64,000 nucleotides of DNA from CAYZTY01 sp964444665 (GTDB taxonomy: Bacteria > Planctomycetota > Phycisphaerae > Sedimentisphaerales > CAYZTY01), in contig CAYUIE010000002.1 of NCBI GenBank assembly GCA_964444665.1, forward strand, positions 1 through 64,000. Direction: 5' to 3'. Within the stretch, counting starts at the first letter, position 1, and each line of letters begins with the position of its first letter. This document shows, piece after piece, positions 49,603 through 58,640 of this stretch. The position numbers were made by a program, and so were the translations under genes. The notes beneath the pieces were generated by a model. It saw only the letters and a program-made list of their open reading frames with translations. It was not told the origin of the DNA and searched no databases.

Positions 49603-50429
49603 ACGCCTGTTTTGTTAAGACCTTTACTGAGGGTACCGGCTATTATCAATTCGGCGCCCAGAAATAACGCAATCGCAGGCCCGATTGAAAAGTCGAGGTA
49701 ATATGAAAATAGCAGGCCGGTTATTGAAGCTATAGTTGATGCAGACCAGATAATCATCAACTGCACGGCCGGGCGTGAAGAGATAATCACCGATATCGTG
49801 GCCGGTATTATAAGATAGGCGAAAACGACGACAATTCCGCCGAGGTGTACTGATAGCGTGATTACGACGCCCAGCAGCACATAAAAAATAAAATCCCAAA
49901 AGACAACTCTTAAGCCCCCGGTGATGCCTTTTTGGTAACCATTCGATATTTCAGAAATTGGTTTTCTGGTAAGATAAAAAACGAATCCTGTTACGAAGAA
50001 CACGAGCAGGCTTGTGATAATCTGCTCCCAGCTCGTCCAGAGAAGGCTGCCTGATAAGATGTGCTGAACGTGTATGTGTCCGCCGGGCGCGATGCCGACC
50101 AGGAAAAGGGCCGCCGCGGCGGAGACTGCGTAGGAGATGCCGATGATAGCTTCGAGAGAGATTTGGAAGATTTTGCTTCGTATCACGGCAAAAAACAGGG
50201 CTGCAAGCAGGACACAGCCAAACGAGCACGTGTAGGCAATCCAGGAATCGCCGTGTGCTTCGAAGGCAAGATGGGCGATAATCGAGCCGACGGCCGCGAT
50301 TTGTGCCAGGGCAATATCGATAAATATAACTTCCCTTTTAAGAACGTGCGTCCCCAGGTAGCCGAGGATAGAGCTCATCAGCATACAGGCAAGGAAAGCC
50401 GGCCCTAAAGTTTGAATTATCGACGACAT
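49599..50429 (-). CDS. Metal ABC transporter permease (ZnuB/TroC family), second copy
   Basis: A 276-residue protein with about eight membrane helices and a GGAG ribosome-binding site. Phe-Ile-Asp-Ile-Ala-Leu-Ala-Gln-Ile-Ala-Ala-Val-Gly is the family signature for manganese/zinc ABC-3 permeases. It starts three bases after the stop of the related permease upstream, so both are translated together and probably form a heterodimer. No ATPase gene is found in this operon. Confidence 0.85.
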   Translation of the reverse strand: MSSIIQTLGPAFLACMLMSSILGYLGTHVLKREVIFIDIALAQIAAVGSIIAHLAFEAHGDSWIAYTCSFGCVLLAALFFAVIRSKIFQISLEAIIGISYAVSAAAALFLVGIAPGGHIHVQHILSGSLLWTSWEQIITSLLVFFVTGFVFYLTRKPISEISNGYQKGITGGLRVVFWDFIFYVLLGVVITLSVHLGGIVVVFAYLIIPATISVIISSRPAVQLMIIWSASTIASITGLLFSYYLDFSIGPAIALFLGAELIIAGTLSKGLNKTGV

Positions 50430-50432
50430 TTC

Positions 50433-51266
50433 TTATTCTCCAATTCCGATTGGTTTATTGTTTGAAAATAGACACCGAGCAACTATGGCTAAAATGAAGA
50501 AAAGGCCCAATGAAAGGACCAGGCTCGGACCATAAGGCAGGTCAAAAAAGTACGATGAGCAAAGGCCGACCAAACAGGCTGTAAAGCCGGCGGCCCATCC
50601 TATTAAAACAGCCCCTGCCCATTTTTTGGTAAACATTGCCGCGATGGCCGCGGGAATCATTAAAAAGGCATAAGCTAAAAGTACTCCCGCTATGGGAACG
50701 ATTAAAACCGTGATTATGCCCTGAGTTGTAAACAGCAGAAAATCCCAGAGCTTCTGGCGTTTAACGGATGAGGGATTTTCCGCCAGGGCTATGAATTTGT
50801 AGCGAAATTTGTAGTGAATTATCAGCAGTACAATATAAACGAAAGTCGTGACGGAAACCAAAGGCCAGGTTACCCACAGCATCGAACCGGCAAGTGTTTT
50901 TGTTACGTAGGCCTCGCCGCCGCGGAGCTTGTCGGCCAATAAAAGCGAGACGACTAACGCGAGCGCATACATAATGCCGATTACCGCTTCGCGGGGTATT
51001 GCTTTGCTTTTAGGTCTTATTAAGGCAAGCAGCAGCGCGCCGAATAAGACAACAACCGTCGAGGACAAATAAGATTGCGCGGTGCCGTATTCTATACCAA
51101 GTCCTATGCCGAGAAGTGCGCCAAAGGCCGCCAACTGGTCCAGGACCAGGTCGGAAAAAATCAACGTGCGCCTGATTATGTGCAGTCCTATGTAAGTGTG
51201 CAGAATCAGCACAACAGCCAACAGGGCTATTTGTACTGAAAAAAATCGTATTATCTCTGTTCCCAT
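50433..51266 (-). CDS. Metal ABC transporter permease (ZnuB/TroC family), first copy
   Basis: A 277-residue protein with about eight membrane helices. Its Phe-Ser-Asp-Leu-Val-Leu-Asp-Gln-Leu-Ala-Ala-Phe-Gly matches the ABC-3 motif found in its partner at 49599-50429. It lies 24 bases after the substrate-binding protein gene. Zn2+, Mn2+ or Fe2+ are possible substrates. Confidence 0.87.
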   Translation of the reverse strand: MGTEIIRFFSVQIALLAVVLILHTYIGLHIIRRTLIFSDLVLDQLAAFGALLGIGLGIEYGTAQSYLSSTVVVLFGALLLALIRPKSKAIPREAVIGIMYALALVVSLLLADKLRGGEAYVTKTLAGSMLWVTWPLVSVTTFVYIVLLIIHYKFRYKFIALAENPSSVKRQKLWDFLLFTTQGIITVLIVPIAGVLLAYAFLMIPAAIAAMFTKKWAGAVLIGWAAGFTACLVGLCSSYFFDLPYGPSLVLSLGLFFILAIVARCLFSNNKPIGIGE

Positions 51267-51290
51267 AATTTTATTTCCTATTCGAGACGT

Positions 51291-52334
51291 TTATAGGATT
51301 CCTTTTTTTTGTGCAGCTTTCAGGAGACCGTTAACCCAGAAATCTACGAGCTTGAAATAATCTTCTGCGCCGTCGGCCCCACCTACATATAGTGGTACAA
51401 TAACTGCTTCGGCATTCGTTCTGTTGGCTACCGTTTTGATTTTTTGCTCATCGAAATAGTTAGCGGCCAAAACAATGCCGATATTTCTCTCTTTCATAAG
51501 ATTGATAAGTCTGGTTACATGCTTCGGCGAAGGTGGTATTCCCGGCTTGGGCTCAACGGTGCCTGCTTCCTCCAGCCCGAAAAGCTTGATGAAGTAAATC
51601 CAGTTCTTGTGATATGTGACAATCGGTGTGCCGCGAAGGGGAAGCATCTTTTTCGTCCAGCCGTCCAGATAATCGATTAACGGCCTTCCTTCATAGCTTT
51701 GTTGTTCGAGGAATGAAATTAACTTGCCCTGTTCGGCAAGACTGCACAGTGTATCGCCGCCTAACATTTCCACAAGCTCTTTACCAAATAACCGTTCATC
51801 AATTTCCCGGTGGAACTTCTCGAGGTTTCGCAGATAAATCGCCTTACCTGCCGGGTCATTATTAATCAAGCCGGTGGCTATATTGCGAGCGGCCACTTTC
51901 ATCTGGATGGGACTGCAGGTAAGGTGTGGATTACCAAAAATATGCACACCGCCTTCGGCCCTTGACATTGTATTGGGCTTCTCTAATAAATTCATACCGG
52001 TAGATGCAGAGACGTAGCCGGGTTGGCCGCTTCGAATTTTACTGTTGCCGGAGCTGTCTATCACTGTTTGCACCCATAATTCCAGGTCCAGCCCCGTAGC
52101 AATCAGAACATCGGCTCTTCTTAAAGCGGTAGCAAATGAAGGCTTGGGGCGGATAAAGTGGGCATCCTGGTCGCCCCTGACGATGGATTTTACGGAAACG
52201 CGGTCGCCGCCGATGAAATTCGCAAAAAATGCATAATCCGGCAACGTTGTTACGACATTCAGGTGCGGTTTTGCATAAATGCCTGTTGCGGGAACGGCCA
52301 AAACAACGGCTATTATGAGTAATGTATTTTTCAT
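51291..52334 (-). CDS. Metal-binding periplasmic protein (ZnuA/TroA family)
   Basis: A 347-residue cluster A-I binding protein with a signal peptide (about 1-21) and a GGAG ribosome-binding site. Metal ligands can be placed: His in Gln-Asp-Ala-His-Phe, His in Gly-Asn-Pro-His-Leu, His in Thr-Tyr-His-Lys-Asn, and Asp or Glu in Asn-Tyr-Phe-Asp-Glu-Gln. There is no His-rich loop, which slightly favours manganese or iron over zinc, but this is weak. It delivers metal to the two permeases that follow. Confidence 0.88.
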   Translation of the reverse strand: MKNTLLIIAVVLAVPATGIYAKPHLNVVTTLPDYAFFANFIGGDRVSVKSIVRGDQDAHFIRPKPSFATALRRADVLIATGLDLELWVQTVIDSSGNSKIRSGQPGYVSASTGMNLLEKPNTMSRAEGGVHIFGNPHLTCSPIQMKVAARNIATGLINNDPAGKAIYLRNLEKFHREIDERLFGKELVEMLGGDTLCSLAEQGKLISFLEQQSYEGRPLIDYLDGWTKKMLPLRGTPIVTYHKNWIYFIKLFGLEEAGTVEPKPGIPPSPKHVTRLINLMKERNIGIVLAANYFDEQKIKTVANRTNAEAVIVPLYVGGADGAEDYFKLVDFWVNGLLKAAQKKGIL

Positions 52335-52354
52335 TGTAACCTTGCTCCTTTCTA

Positions 52355-53749
52355 TCAGTAACGCTCGTGCTTGTGTGGGCCGGCCGCGAATATTGCCTGT
52401 AACCAGAGGACTTGTTCGGGATTTTCTATTCCCTTGCCGTTACAGTAATCATACTCCGCCCGGAACTTCACGAATGGGCTTTGCCACCAGGTAATATATG
52501 GGCTGATTTGCCACAAATACGAATTGTCCCTTGTTACCGCCAATGGTGATAGCGAGTAGCCGGGGGTGCCGGCGTAGCCCTTTGTGTCGGGGACGTAAAA
52601 ATCGCCCCTGATGCCGATATCTACCGTACGTGAGATTTTGGTCTGCAGATAGCTGTAAAGACCCCACGCATTAAGGGTATCGCCGCCCGAACTATCTGAG
52701 GCCTGGATATCTTTGTTTAACCAGTACACCTCGCTTCGCCATTCGATATTTCTATAGCGCATTTTTTCTGTCGGCTCCCATAGCAGCGTCAAATCCGCGC
52801 CAAGCACGGCGGTTATTTCGCTTCTGTCTTTTGTAGTGCCGGCCGCCATGTCCCATTCGTCGTTCCAGCCCATAAGACCGGTAAGGCCCCATTCCATATA
52901 TGTATCTTTTGAAAGGTCCTGGAAGTTTTTGTAGTGGGCGAGAATACTGGGCCTGTTGCGCGAGTTATCGCCGAACAAACGGTTGTTCGAGCCGTCTGTA
53001 ACCTGGAGGGTTAGCTGCTGTGATGCCTGGCCGGCGGGCGGCATCAGCCAGTCGAATGACAGGCCACTCTGATTAAGGCCGCCGTTGCCGAAGATTTGAC
53101 GAAGCGCCAAAGGAAAATCTACCTGGTCAAGGCCGTGCTTGTGCCATCGGTTCACTACACCGAACTGCTGACGAAACTTACCTAAAGTTAAGTTCAGGTC
53201 GTCCGCGATATTGTATAGAGTTACATATCCCTCTCCGAGCGTGGTTTCGCTTTCGGTTACCGGTATCGCTGCTTTAAAATGCGTATACGGGTCCAGCCAG
53301 GACTCGATATGAATACCGAGAGTTCTGAAGTTAAAGTCGGTGCTTTCGTTACTTGTGCTGTCCTGCCTGTAAGAAAAGAGAAAATCACCCGTAACGCTTA
53401 TTTCCGGATTCAAGGCCTGCAAACCGAGTCCACGGGATTCGAAAGTTTCTTCTTCCGGTTCCTTTTCAGCAATTGCTTCTGCAGCTTTAGTCTTTGCTAA
53501 TTCTCTTAAAGAAGCCAGTTCGTCTGTTAATTCCGGTTGTCCTGTTTGCGTGGCAAGTTGATTTATCTTTTGTTTCAGAGCATTTATTTCAGTTTCGTGT
53601 TTTTTTTGCATTTCAAGAATCTGCCGCTGAAGCTTTGCAATTTTGGTATTTAACTGTTCGATATCCTGCGTTTGATATTGTGCAACGGCGATATTGGCAA
53701 ATGTAGCTAAGATATACAATGCTGGAATAATAGTAAATTTACTCAGCAT
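52355..53749 (-). CDS. Outer-membrane beta-barrel protein with N-terminal coiled coil
   Basis: A 464-residue protein starting at 53749, where an AGGGG site precedes the Met. Signal peptide (about 1-23, ending Ala-Val-Ala), then a coiled coil (about 28-90), then a beta-rich region with alternating aromatic residues that ends in Tyr, as in outer-membrane porins. The C-terminus has Gly-Pro-His-Lys-His-Glu-Arg-Tyr. It lies 20 bases before the metal-binding protein gene, so it may be the outer-membrane entry path for the same metal. No TonB box was seen. Confidence 0.7.
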   Translation of the reverse strand: MLSKFTIIPALYILATFANIAVAQYQTQDIEQLNTKIAKLQRQILEMQKKHETEINALKQKINQLATQTGQPELTDELASLRELAKTKAAEAIAEKEPEEETFESRGLGLQALNPEISVTGDFLFSYRQDSTSNESTDFNFRTLGIHIESWLDPYTHFKAAIPVTESETTLGEGYVTLYNIADDLNLTLGKFRQQFGVVNRWHKHGLDQVDFPLALRQIFGNGGLNQSGLSFDWLMPPAGQASQQLTLQVTDGSNNRLFGDNSRNRPSILAHYKNFQDLSKDTYMEWGLTGLMGWNDEWDMAAGTTKDRSEITAVLGADLTLLWEPTEKMRYRNIEWRSEVYWLNKDIQASDSSGGDTLNAWGLYSYLQTKISRTVDIGIRGDFYVPDTKGYAGTPGYSLSPLAVTRDNSYLWQISPYITWWQSPFVKFRAEYDYCNGKGIENPEQVLWLQAIFAAGPHKHERY

Positions 53750-53884
53750 CTTTAGCCCCTTTAAAATATTGTGTTTTTTAATGATAAGTTTTTTGTGTCT
53801 AAGCACAGAGCAGCTTAAGGCCGTACATTATCTGGCGTGGAGTCCATCTGTTACTTAGTCACAGCAGCGCTACGTTGTAGCTTT

Positions 53885-54310
53885 TTAGGAATTGATAATT
53901 GGAGGTGCACGCGAGAAAACTGAAGAACACCACTCGAGTTGCTTTACAATTTTGAAAGTTGTAAGAATTCGAAAAAAGTTAGGGACTGTTGTATTGATTG
54001 AGATTTTTGTTGTGTTGACCTGTGTAAATTTAGAAGTAATCGAATACAGACACGCCATGCATATACCGCTGTGGGACTGAGTTTCCGCTTTAGAGACATC
54101 CTGTTTCAAAGCGACTTTGAGCTGTGAGTTCGTATGGATTTCGATGCAACAGGAATGGTCCGGATTATCACAGTGATACTTTGAGAACGCTTTGGAAAGA
54201 CCGCAGGTATGATTTAGTGGAGCGAGGAATGTTACAAACAGATACACTAAGGCCATCGCGGCCTGTGTTGTCTTGTGTGTTATAATCCATTTTTTCAGGA
54301 GCTTAGGCAT
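53885..54310 (-). CDS. Small exported Cys/His protein at the head of the metal operon
   Basis: A 141-residue protein with a single N-terminal hydrophobic helix. The mature part has Cys-x-Asn-Pro-Asp-His-Ser-Cys-Cys and a His-Ser-Gly-Ile-Cys-Met-Ala-Cys segment, similar to DUF2946-like proteins seen near metal transport genes. It is the first gene of the operon running to 49599. Metal binding is inferred from these residues. The start is uncertain; an alternative Met lies just upstream. Confidence 0.55.
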   Translation of the reverse strand: MPKLLKKWIITHKTTQAAMALVYLFVTFLAPLNHTCGLSKAFSKYHCDNPDHSCCIEIHTNSQLKVALKQDVSKAETQSHSGICMACLYSITSKFTQVNTTKISINTTVPNFFRILTTFKIVKQLEWCSSVFSRAPPIINS

Positions 54311-54511
54311 ATTATTTAGGCATAGCTCTTTTGATTTTACTTCTATTCTACTCTATATGACACCCTTAATATATTAATCGTGTTAGAGTAATGATAATCT
54401 TAAATTTTTTGAAGATTTAAGGTGCGGCAATAAACAGCAATGTTCCGATAAAATATATTGTATAAGACTAAAAGGGGCGGGGCAAGAACCGGCCCCCGGA
54501 ACTATTGATTG

Positions 54512-54540
54512 TTGGCGGGGTGGGCCTTTTTTCATATAAT
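54512..54540 (+). promoter_or_regulatory. Promoter directly before rarA
   Basis: TTGGCG (54512-54517), 17 bases, then a perfect TATAAT (54535-54540). The expected transcription start falls at about 54547-54548, which is the rarA ATG. Confidence 0.55.
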
Positions 54541-54547
54541 GGGCCTG

Positions 54548-55975
54548 ATGAGCGGTAAAAGCAGCGACAATACGCTTTTTTCCCGGGCTGAGGAGGAAAA
54601 AATACAGGCAAATGCGCCGCTTGCCGTGCGGATAAGGCCTCGCAGCCTCGATGAATTCGTAGGTCAGCAGCACTTCATCGGGCCGGGCAAACTGCTCCGC
54701 CGGATGCTCGAGGCCGACCGGCTCAGCAGCCTTATCTTTTACGGCCCGCCCGGCTCCGGCAAGACCACACTGGCCAGGATAATCGCGAACTACACAAAGG
54801 CACAATTCCACAGCCTTAGCGCGCCTACTGCCAGCGTCAAAGACATCCGCCAGGTGATTGGGCTGGCGAAAAGCAGCCTGCTCGCGGCCAGTACCAGGAC
54901 CGTTTTGCTCATCGATGAGATTCACCGTTTCAGCAGGGCCCAGCAGGATGTCCTGCTTAACGACGTCGAGACGGGTCTTTTAATAATGATAGGCATCACC
55001 ACTGAAAATCCCTTTTTTGCAGTCAACTCGCCGTTGATATCCCGCAGCACCGTTTTTCGCTTTGAGCCTTTGAGTCGTGAGGATATCCTGAAGCTTCTGC
55101 AAAGAGCGATTGAGGACAAAGAACACGGCTTTGGCAGGTTCGATATTGAGGCTGCCCCAAAGGCCCTTGATTTTGTGGCTGTGATGTGCGACGGCGATGC
55201 ACGCAAGGCCCTGACAGCTCTGGAGGTCGGCGTTTTATCCCAGGCAAAAGCAGGCCGGAAGGGGGAAATAAAATTCGACCTTGATGTAGCCAAAGAATCA
55301 ATACAGCAAAAAACGATGGTATATGACGGCACGGGAGATACGCACTACGATTTGGCGAGCGCGTTTCAGAAGAGTATGCGGGGTTCCGACCCGGATGCTA
55401 CGGTTTACTGGCTTGCGCGTATGATAGTTGGTGGTGAGGACCCACGTTTTATTGCCAGGCGAATGGTCGTTTGCGCTGCTGAGGACGTCGGAAATGCCGA
55501 CCCAATGGCTACCATACTTGCCGCAGCCGCCGTTCAGGTGGCGGAATTTGTGGGCTTCCCGGAGGCCCAGCTTCCGCTTGCCCAGGCGGCTATTTACATC
55601 GCCTGCGCGCCTAAATCCAACGCGGCCGCCTCGGCAATCTGGCGGGCCACCAGCGATGTCAACTCCGGTCGGACTATACCCGTACCTAAACATCTCAAAG
55701 ATTCTCATTATCCTGCAGCTAAAAAACAGGGATTTGGCAGCGATTATAAGTATCCGCACAACTATAAAGACGGATTCGTGATACAGGATTACCTGGGTGC
55801 CCGCTTGGACAAGAAATATTATCTGCCGAAGGAAATCGGCAACGAAAAAAATATCAAGCGCTATTTACAAAAACTCCAATCCCTGATAAAAGATAGTAAG
55901 CGTACCGGAAAAACAGCTCCAAAGAGCGGGAGCGATGAATCCAGTCTCTCAGAAGGGCGGGATGAAGGGATGTGA
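54548..55975 (+). CDS. rarA: Replication-associated recombination protein A
   Basis: A 475-residue AAA+ ATPase of the RarA/MgsA/WRNIP1 family, acting at stalled replication forks. The start at 54548 gives the usual N-terminal lead into Ala-Val-Arg-Ile-Arg-Pro-Arg-Ser-Leu-Asp-Glu-Phe-Val-Gly-Gln. Walker A is Gly-Pro-Pro-Gly-Ser-Gly-Lys-Thr-Thr; Walker B is Leu-Leu-Ile-Asp-Glu-Ile-His-Arg; sensor 1 is Gly-Ile-Thr-Thr-Glu-Asn-Pro. The C-terminal tetramerisation domain is complete and a charged tail of 30 residues follows. The transcript may be leaderless. Confidence 0.94.
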   Translation: MSGKSSDNTLFSRAEEEKIQANAPLAVRIRPRSLDEFVGQQHFIGPGKLLRRMLEADRLSSLIFYGPPGSGKTTLARIIANYTKAQFHSLSAPTASVKDIRQVIGLAKSSLLAASTRTVLLIDEIHRFSRAQQDVLLNDVETGLLIMIGITTENPFFAVNSPLISRSTVFRFEPLSREDILKLLQRAIEDKEHGFGRFDIEAAPKALDFVAVMCDGDARKALTALEVGVLSQAKAGRKGEIKFDLDVAKESIQQKTMVYDGTGDTHYDLASAFQKSMRGSDPDATVYWLARMIVGGEDPRFIARRMVVCAAEDVGNADPMATILAAAAVQVAEFVGFPEAQLPLAQAAIYIACAPKSNAAASAIWRATSDVNSGRTIPVPKHLKDSHYPAAKKQGFGSDYKYPHNYKDGFVIQDYLGARLDKKYYLPKEIGNEKNIKRYLQKLQSLIKDSKRTGKTAPKSGSDESSLSEGRDEGM

Positions 55976-56022
55976 TTGCCCCTATTCCCAATTGAGGAGA
56001 AACGAAGCGGGAAGGCGAGTTT

Positions 56023-56616
56023 ATGGAGAAACGGCAGCTTCGAGCCGAGTTGAAAAAACGATTGCTTGAGTTGACTAACCTGCCTGTAGCGGGGCGCTTC
56101 GAAAAAAGCAAAAAGGCATGCGAAAACCTTGTCAGTACTCCGCAATTCCAACGTTCGGCCGTAATTATGATTTTTCTTTCGTTGCCATATGAAATCGATA
56201 CCACCCCGGCCGTTCGTAATGCCTGGCAACACGGAAAAACCGTCGCCGTTCCCAAAGTTGATTGGCGGCAAAAGAATATGACCCCCGTGCGAATAGATTC
56301 ACTGGAAACCGGCTTGGCCATTGAAGTAGCCGGCCTGAGAAATCCTGTAGATGGAACTCGTGTCCCGGCCGGGGAGATTGACCTGGTTGTTGTTCCGGGA
56401 ATCGCATTTGACAGAAGCGGAAACCGTCTCGGTACCGGTAATGCATATTATGATAAGTTCTTCGACGACAGAAATCTGGTCGCAACAAGATGCGGGCTGG
56501 CTTTCTCGGAACAGCTAATTGATTCTATCCCCGCCGAAGAGCATGACAAACCGATGGACTTGCTGGTAACCGACGAGGAAATTATATATTTTAATAAACC
56601 TGACAGTGGAGAATAA
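56023..56616 (+). CDS. 5-formyltetrahydrofolate cyclo-ligase family protein
   Basis: A 197-residue protein. ATP-dependent conversion of 5-formyl-THF to 5,10-methenyl-THF. Family features: Lys-Arg-Gln-Leu-Arg-Ala-Glu-Leu near the start, Tyr-Glu-Ile-Asp-Thr, Val-Ala-Val-Pro-Lys-Val, Val-Val-Val-Pro-Gly-Ile-Ala-Phe-Asp and the glycine-rich Arg-Leu-Gly-Thr-Gly-Asn-Ala-Tyr-Tyr-Asp-Lys. The last usually reads G-x-G-G/K-Y-Y-D, so here Asn-Ala replaces Gly-Lys/Gly. It is one base from the next gene. Confidence 0.88.
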   Translation: MEKRQLRAELKKRLLELTNLPVAGRFEKSKKACENLVSTPQFQRSAVIMIFLSLPYEIDTTPAVRNAWQHGKTVAVPKVDWRQKNMTPVRIDSLETGLAIEVAGLRNPVDGTRVPAGEIDLVVVPGIAFDRSGNRLGTGNAYYDKFFDDRNLVATRCGLAFSEQLIDSIPAEEHDKPMDLLVTDEEIIYFNKPDSGE

Positions 56617-56617
56617 T

Positions 56618-57673
56618 ATGGCTCGTTACAGGTATAAATCATACAGAAGACGACCAAGCCAACTGCGCAAACAGGTATATTACGGTTTGGCGGTGGTAGT
56701 AATTATAGTGGTATTTTTATTTATTCGTTCCGGCAGCAAAAAGCGAGTTGAGCAGTCGCATGCTGTCGGGGTGCCGGCGAGCTCAGAGCGCAGGGAGGAA
56801 ATTGACTCGGTAGCGGGTCTTTCCGAAACCTCACAAAGACCTGAGCCGGTCCCAAAACTTTTATCTTCGCTGGGGGCCGTCGCTGAGCCGAACCTGCTGC
56901 GTACTGCCGTTCAAAACGCCAAAGCTGCTTCCATCATCAACCAGGCCGAACAGGATATCGCCACCGGCAGGGTTCTCGAGGCACGCGATAAATTAAATGA
57001 TATCCTGAGAATACCTATGCCCGCTGCCCAGCAGGCAATAGTCAAAAAGAAAATCTCTACTTTAGCCGAGAGATGGCTGTTTAGTCGAGACTATTACCCG
57101 GGAGATATCCTTTGCGGCACTTATCAAGTCAGGCCCGGCGAGGTATTAAGTGATATCGCAAAACGCCACAAAGTACCTTTCCAGGTTTTACTTGGGATAA
57201 ATAACATCTCACGCCCCGAGGCCCTGAGAGCGGGAGAGACGATAAAGGTTATCAATGGGCCGTTCAACGCGATAGTATACCAGTCAGCTTTTGTTATGGA
57301 CCTGTATCTGCAGAGCACATATGTGTGCAGCTTTCAGGTAGGGCTTGGCAGCCCCGACAGACCCACACCAATGGGTTTTTGGAGGGTTAAGGAGGCCGGA
57401 AAGCTCATAAAACCGAGCTGGACGGACCCGGACACCGGCAGGCAGTTCGAGGGCAGCGATACCGATTATCCGCTGGGCTCAAGATGGATTGGTCTGGAAG
57501 GAATAGAGGGTAGCGCGAAAGGCAGGACGGGTTTTGCAATTCACGGCACGAAGAACCCGGAAGAAATCGGCAAGGCAAGTTCCAGAGGCTGCATTCGTTT
57601 GCACAACGGCGATGCAATCCTGGTGTACGGCCTGCTTGTGCCGGTCTATTCCGAACTGAGAGTTGTGGAATAA
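56618..57673 (+). CDS. LysM and L,D-transpeptidase (YkuD) protein
   Basis: A 351-residue protein from the ATG at 56618, set by a GGAGAATAAT site. A basic N-terminus and a single membrane helix (about 22-38) anchor it. A LysM domain lies at about 165-215 (Tyr-Gln-Val-Arg-Pro-Gly-Glu-Val-Leu-Ser-Asp-Ile-Ala). The YkuD domain follows with the catalytic motif His-Gly-Thr-Lys at about 310 and Ser-Ser-Arg-Gly-Cys-Ile-Arg-Leu. It should cross-link peptidoglycan or attach proteins to it. Confidence 0.9.
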   Translation: MARYRYKSYRRRPSQLRKQVYYGLAVVVIIVVFLFIRSGSKKRVEQSHAVGVPASSERREEIDSVAGLSETSQRPEPVPKLLSSLGAVAEPNLLRTAVQNAKAASIINQAEQDIATGRVLEARDKLNDILRIPMPAAQQAIVKKKISTLAERWLFSRDYYPGDILCGTYQVRPGEVLSDIAKRHKVPFQVLLGINNISRPEALRAGETIKVINGPFNAIVYQSAFVMDLYLQSTYVCSFQVGLGSPDRPTPMGFWRVKEAGKLIKPSWTDPDTGRQFEGSDTDYPLGSRWIGLEGIEGSAKGRTGFAIHGTKNPEEIGKASSRGCIRLHNGDAILVYGLLVPVYSELRVVE

Positions 57674-57727
57674 AGCTGAAACTAACGGAGTGGTTTTTGG
57701 CCCGTCATAGGCGGGATGGAGCAAAGG

Positions 57728-58621
57728 ATGCGTAGTTGGGCCCCTATGGGTAGTATCCACATTTGGGCGTGGGGAGTATCTATCTTCGTTCATTTTTTTT
57801 TACTTGCAGGATTAACACTTGTAAAATTCTCGCCCGAAAAACAAAAGCCCGCAATTGCACGAACACCCGCCACACGGATAACCAGAATCAAAGAAGCTAT
57901 GCACAGTTCCTGTGTAATACCCAAGCCGAAGATAAAAAGACCTTTCACACAACCATGTTTACTTAGTCCCGCCCAGTTGTCCATTCCCAACATACCACCG
58001 GACAGGACTGCTGATGATTTGGCCTGCCTTGCCGTGAAGTCGAGCGATTCGTCGAGCAGGTTGCCTTATAGTAAAATCTCGCCGGAAGAAACTGAGTTTT
58101 TCGGTTGTCCTCTCGGCGCGCGCAAGATTTGCTTTGTTGTGGATTGCTCCGGTAGTATGCACGGGATGTTTCAGCGGGTTGCCGAAAGACTTAAAAATGT
58201 GATTATGAGCTTAGAGCCTGACCATTATTTTTACATAATCCTTTTTCGGGACAGGCTCATTGAAAACGGCAATGGGCAATTAGTCCGGGCGACCGGCCGG
58301 GCCAAACTGGAGGCCCGCGATTTTGTGGACGGCGTCACGCCGGAGGGTCGAACCAACGCGATTGCCGCTTTGGAAAGGGCGATGAAAATTCAGGACAATC
58401 ACGGCTGTAAGCCTGCAGTTATTTTTTTTCTTACAGACGGTTTCGAGCTGCTGCCGGAAGACAACATCCTTTTGCCGCAGAGGCTCGCAGCAATGCGAAA
58501 ACGTCTATCACCTGAAACAAAAATTAATACCATAGGTTTTTGGACAAAACCAATCGATTGCGCGATACTCAGGGCTATAGCTCTCGAAAGTGGAGGCGAG
58601 TTCAGTTATGTTGAGCCGTGA
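57728..58621 (+). CDS. Membrane-anchored von Willebrand A domain protein
   Basis: A 297-residue protein. The start at 57728 fits a GGAG site; 57716 is the alternative. A membrane helix spans about 10-32. A Pro/Lys-rich linker follows to about 120. The VWA domain has a complete MIDAS: Asp-Cys-Ser-Gly-Ser at 139-143, a Thr in Gly-Arg-Thr-Asn, and Leu-Thr-Asp-Gly. It is directly followed by ExbB- and ExbD-like genes. One helix, a proline-rich spacer and a periplasmic domain recall the TonB/TolA layout. Confidence 0.82.
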   Translation: MRSWAPMGSIHIWAWGVSIFVHFFLLAGLTLVKFSPEKQKPAIARTPATRITRIKEAMHSSCVIPKPKIKRPFTQPCLLSPAQLSIPNIPPDRTADDLACLAVKSSDSSSRLPYSKISPEETEFFGCPLGARKICFVVDCSGSMHGMFQRVAERLKNVIMSLEPDHYFYIILFRDRLIENGNGQLVRATGRAKLEARDFVDGVTPEGRTNAIAALERAMKIQDNHGCKPAVIFFLTDGFELLPEDNILLPQRLAAMRKRLSPETKINTIGFWTKPIDCAILRAIALESGGEFSYVEP

Positions 58622-58640
58622 GCATTGAAAGGACAAATAA

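Noticed and set aside
54389..54405. TGATAAT half-site upstream of the metal operon, possible Fur or Zur box
   Set aside because: Only one half-site matches; the other half is poor, so a regulator site is not supported by sequence alone.
54383..54925. 180-codon minus-strand frame at the rarA start
   Set aside because: It lies antisense to the rarA N-terminal ATPase domain and covers its promoter.
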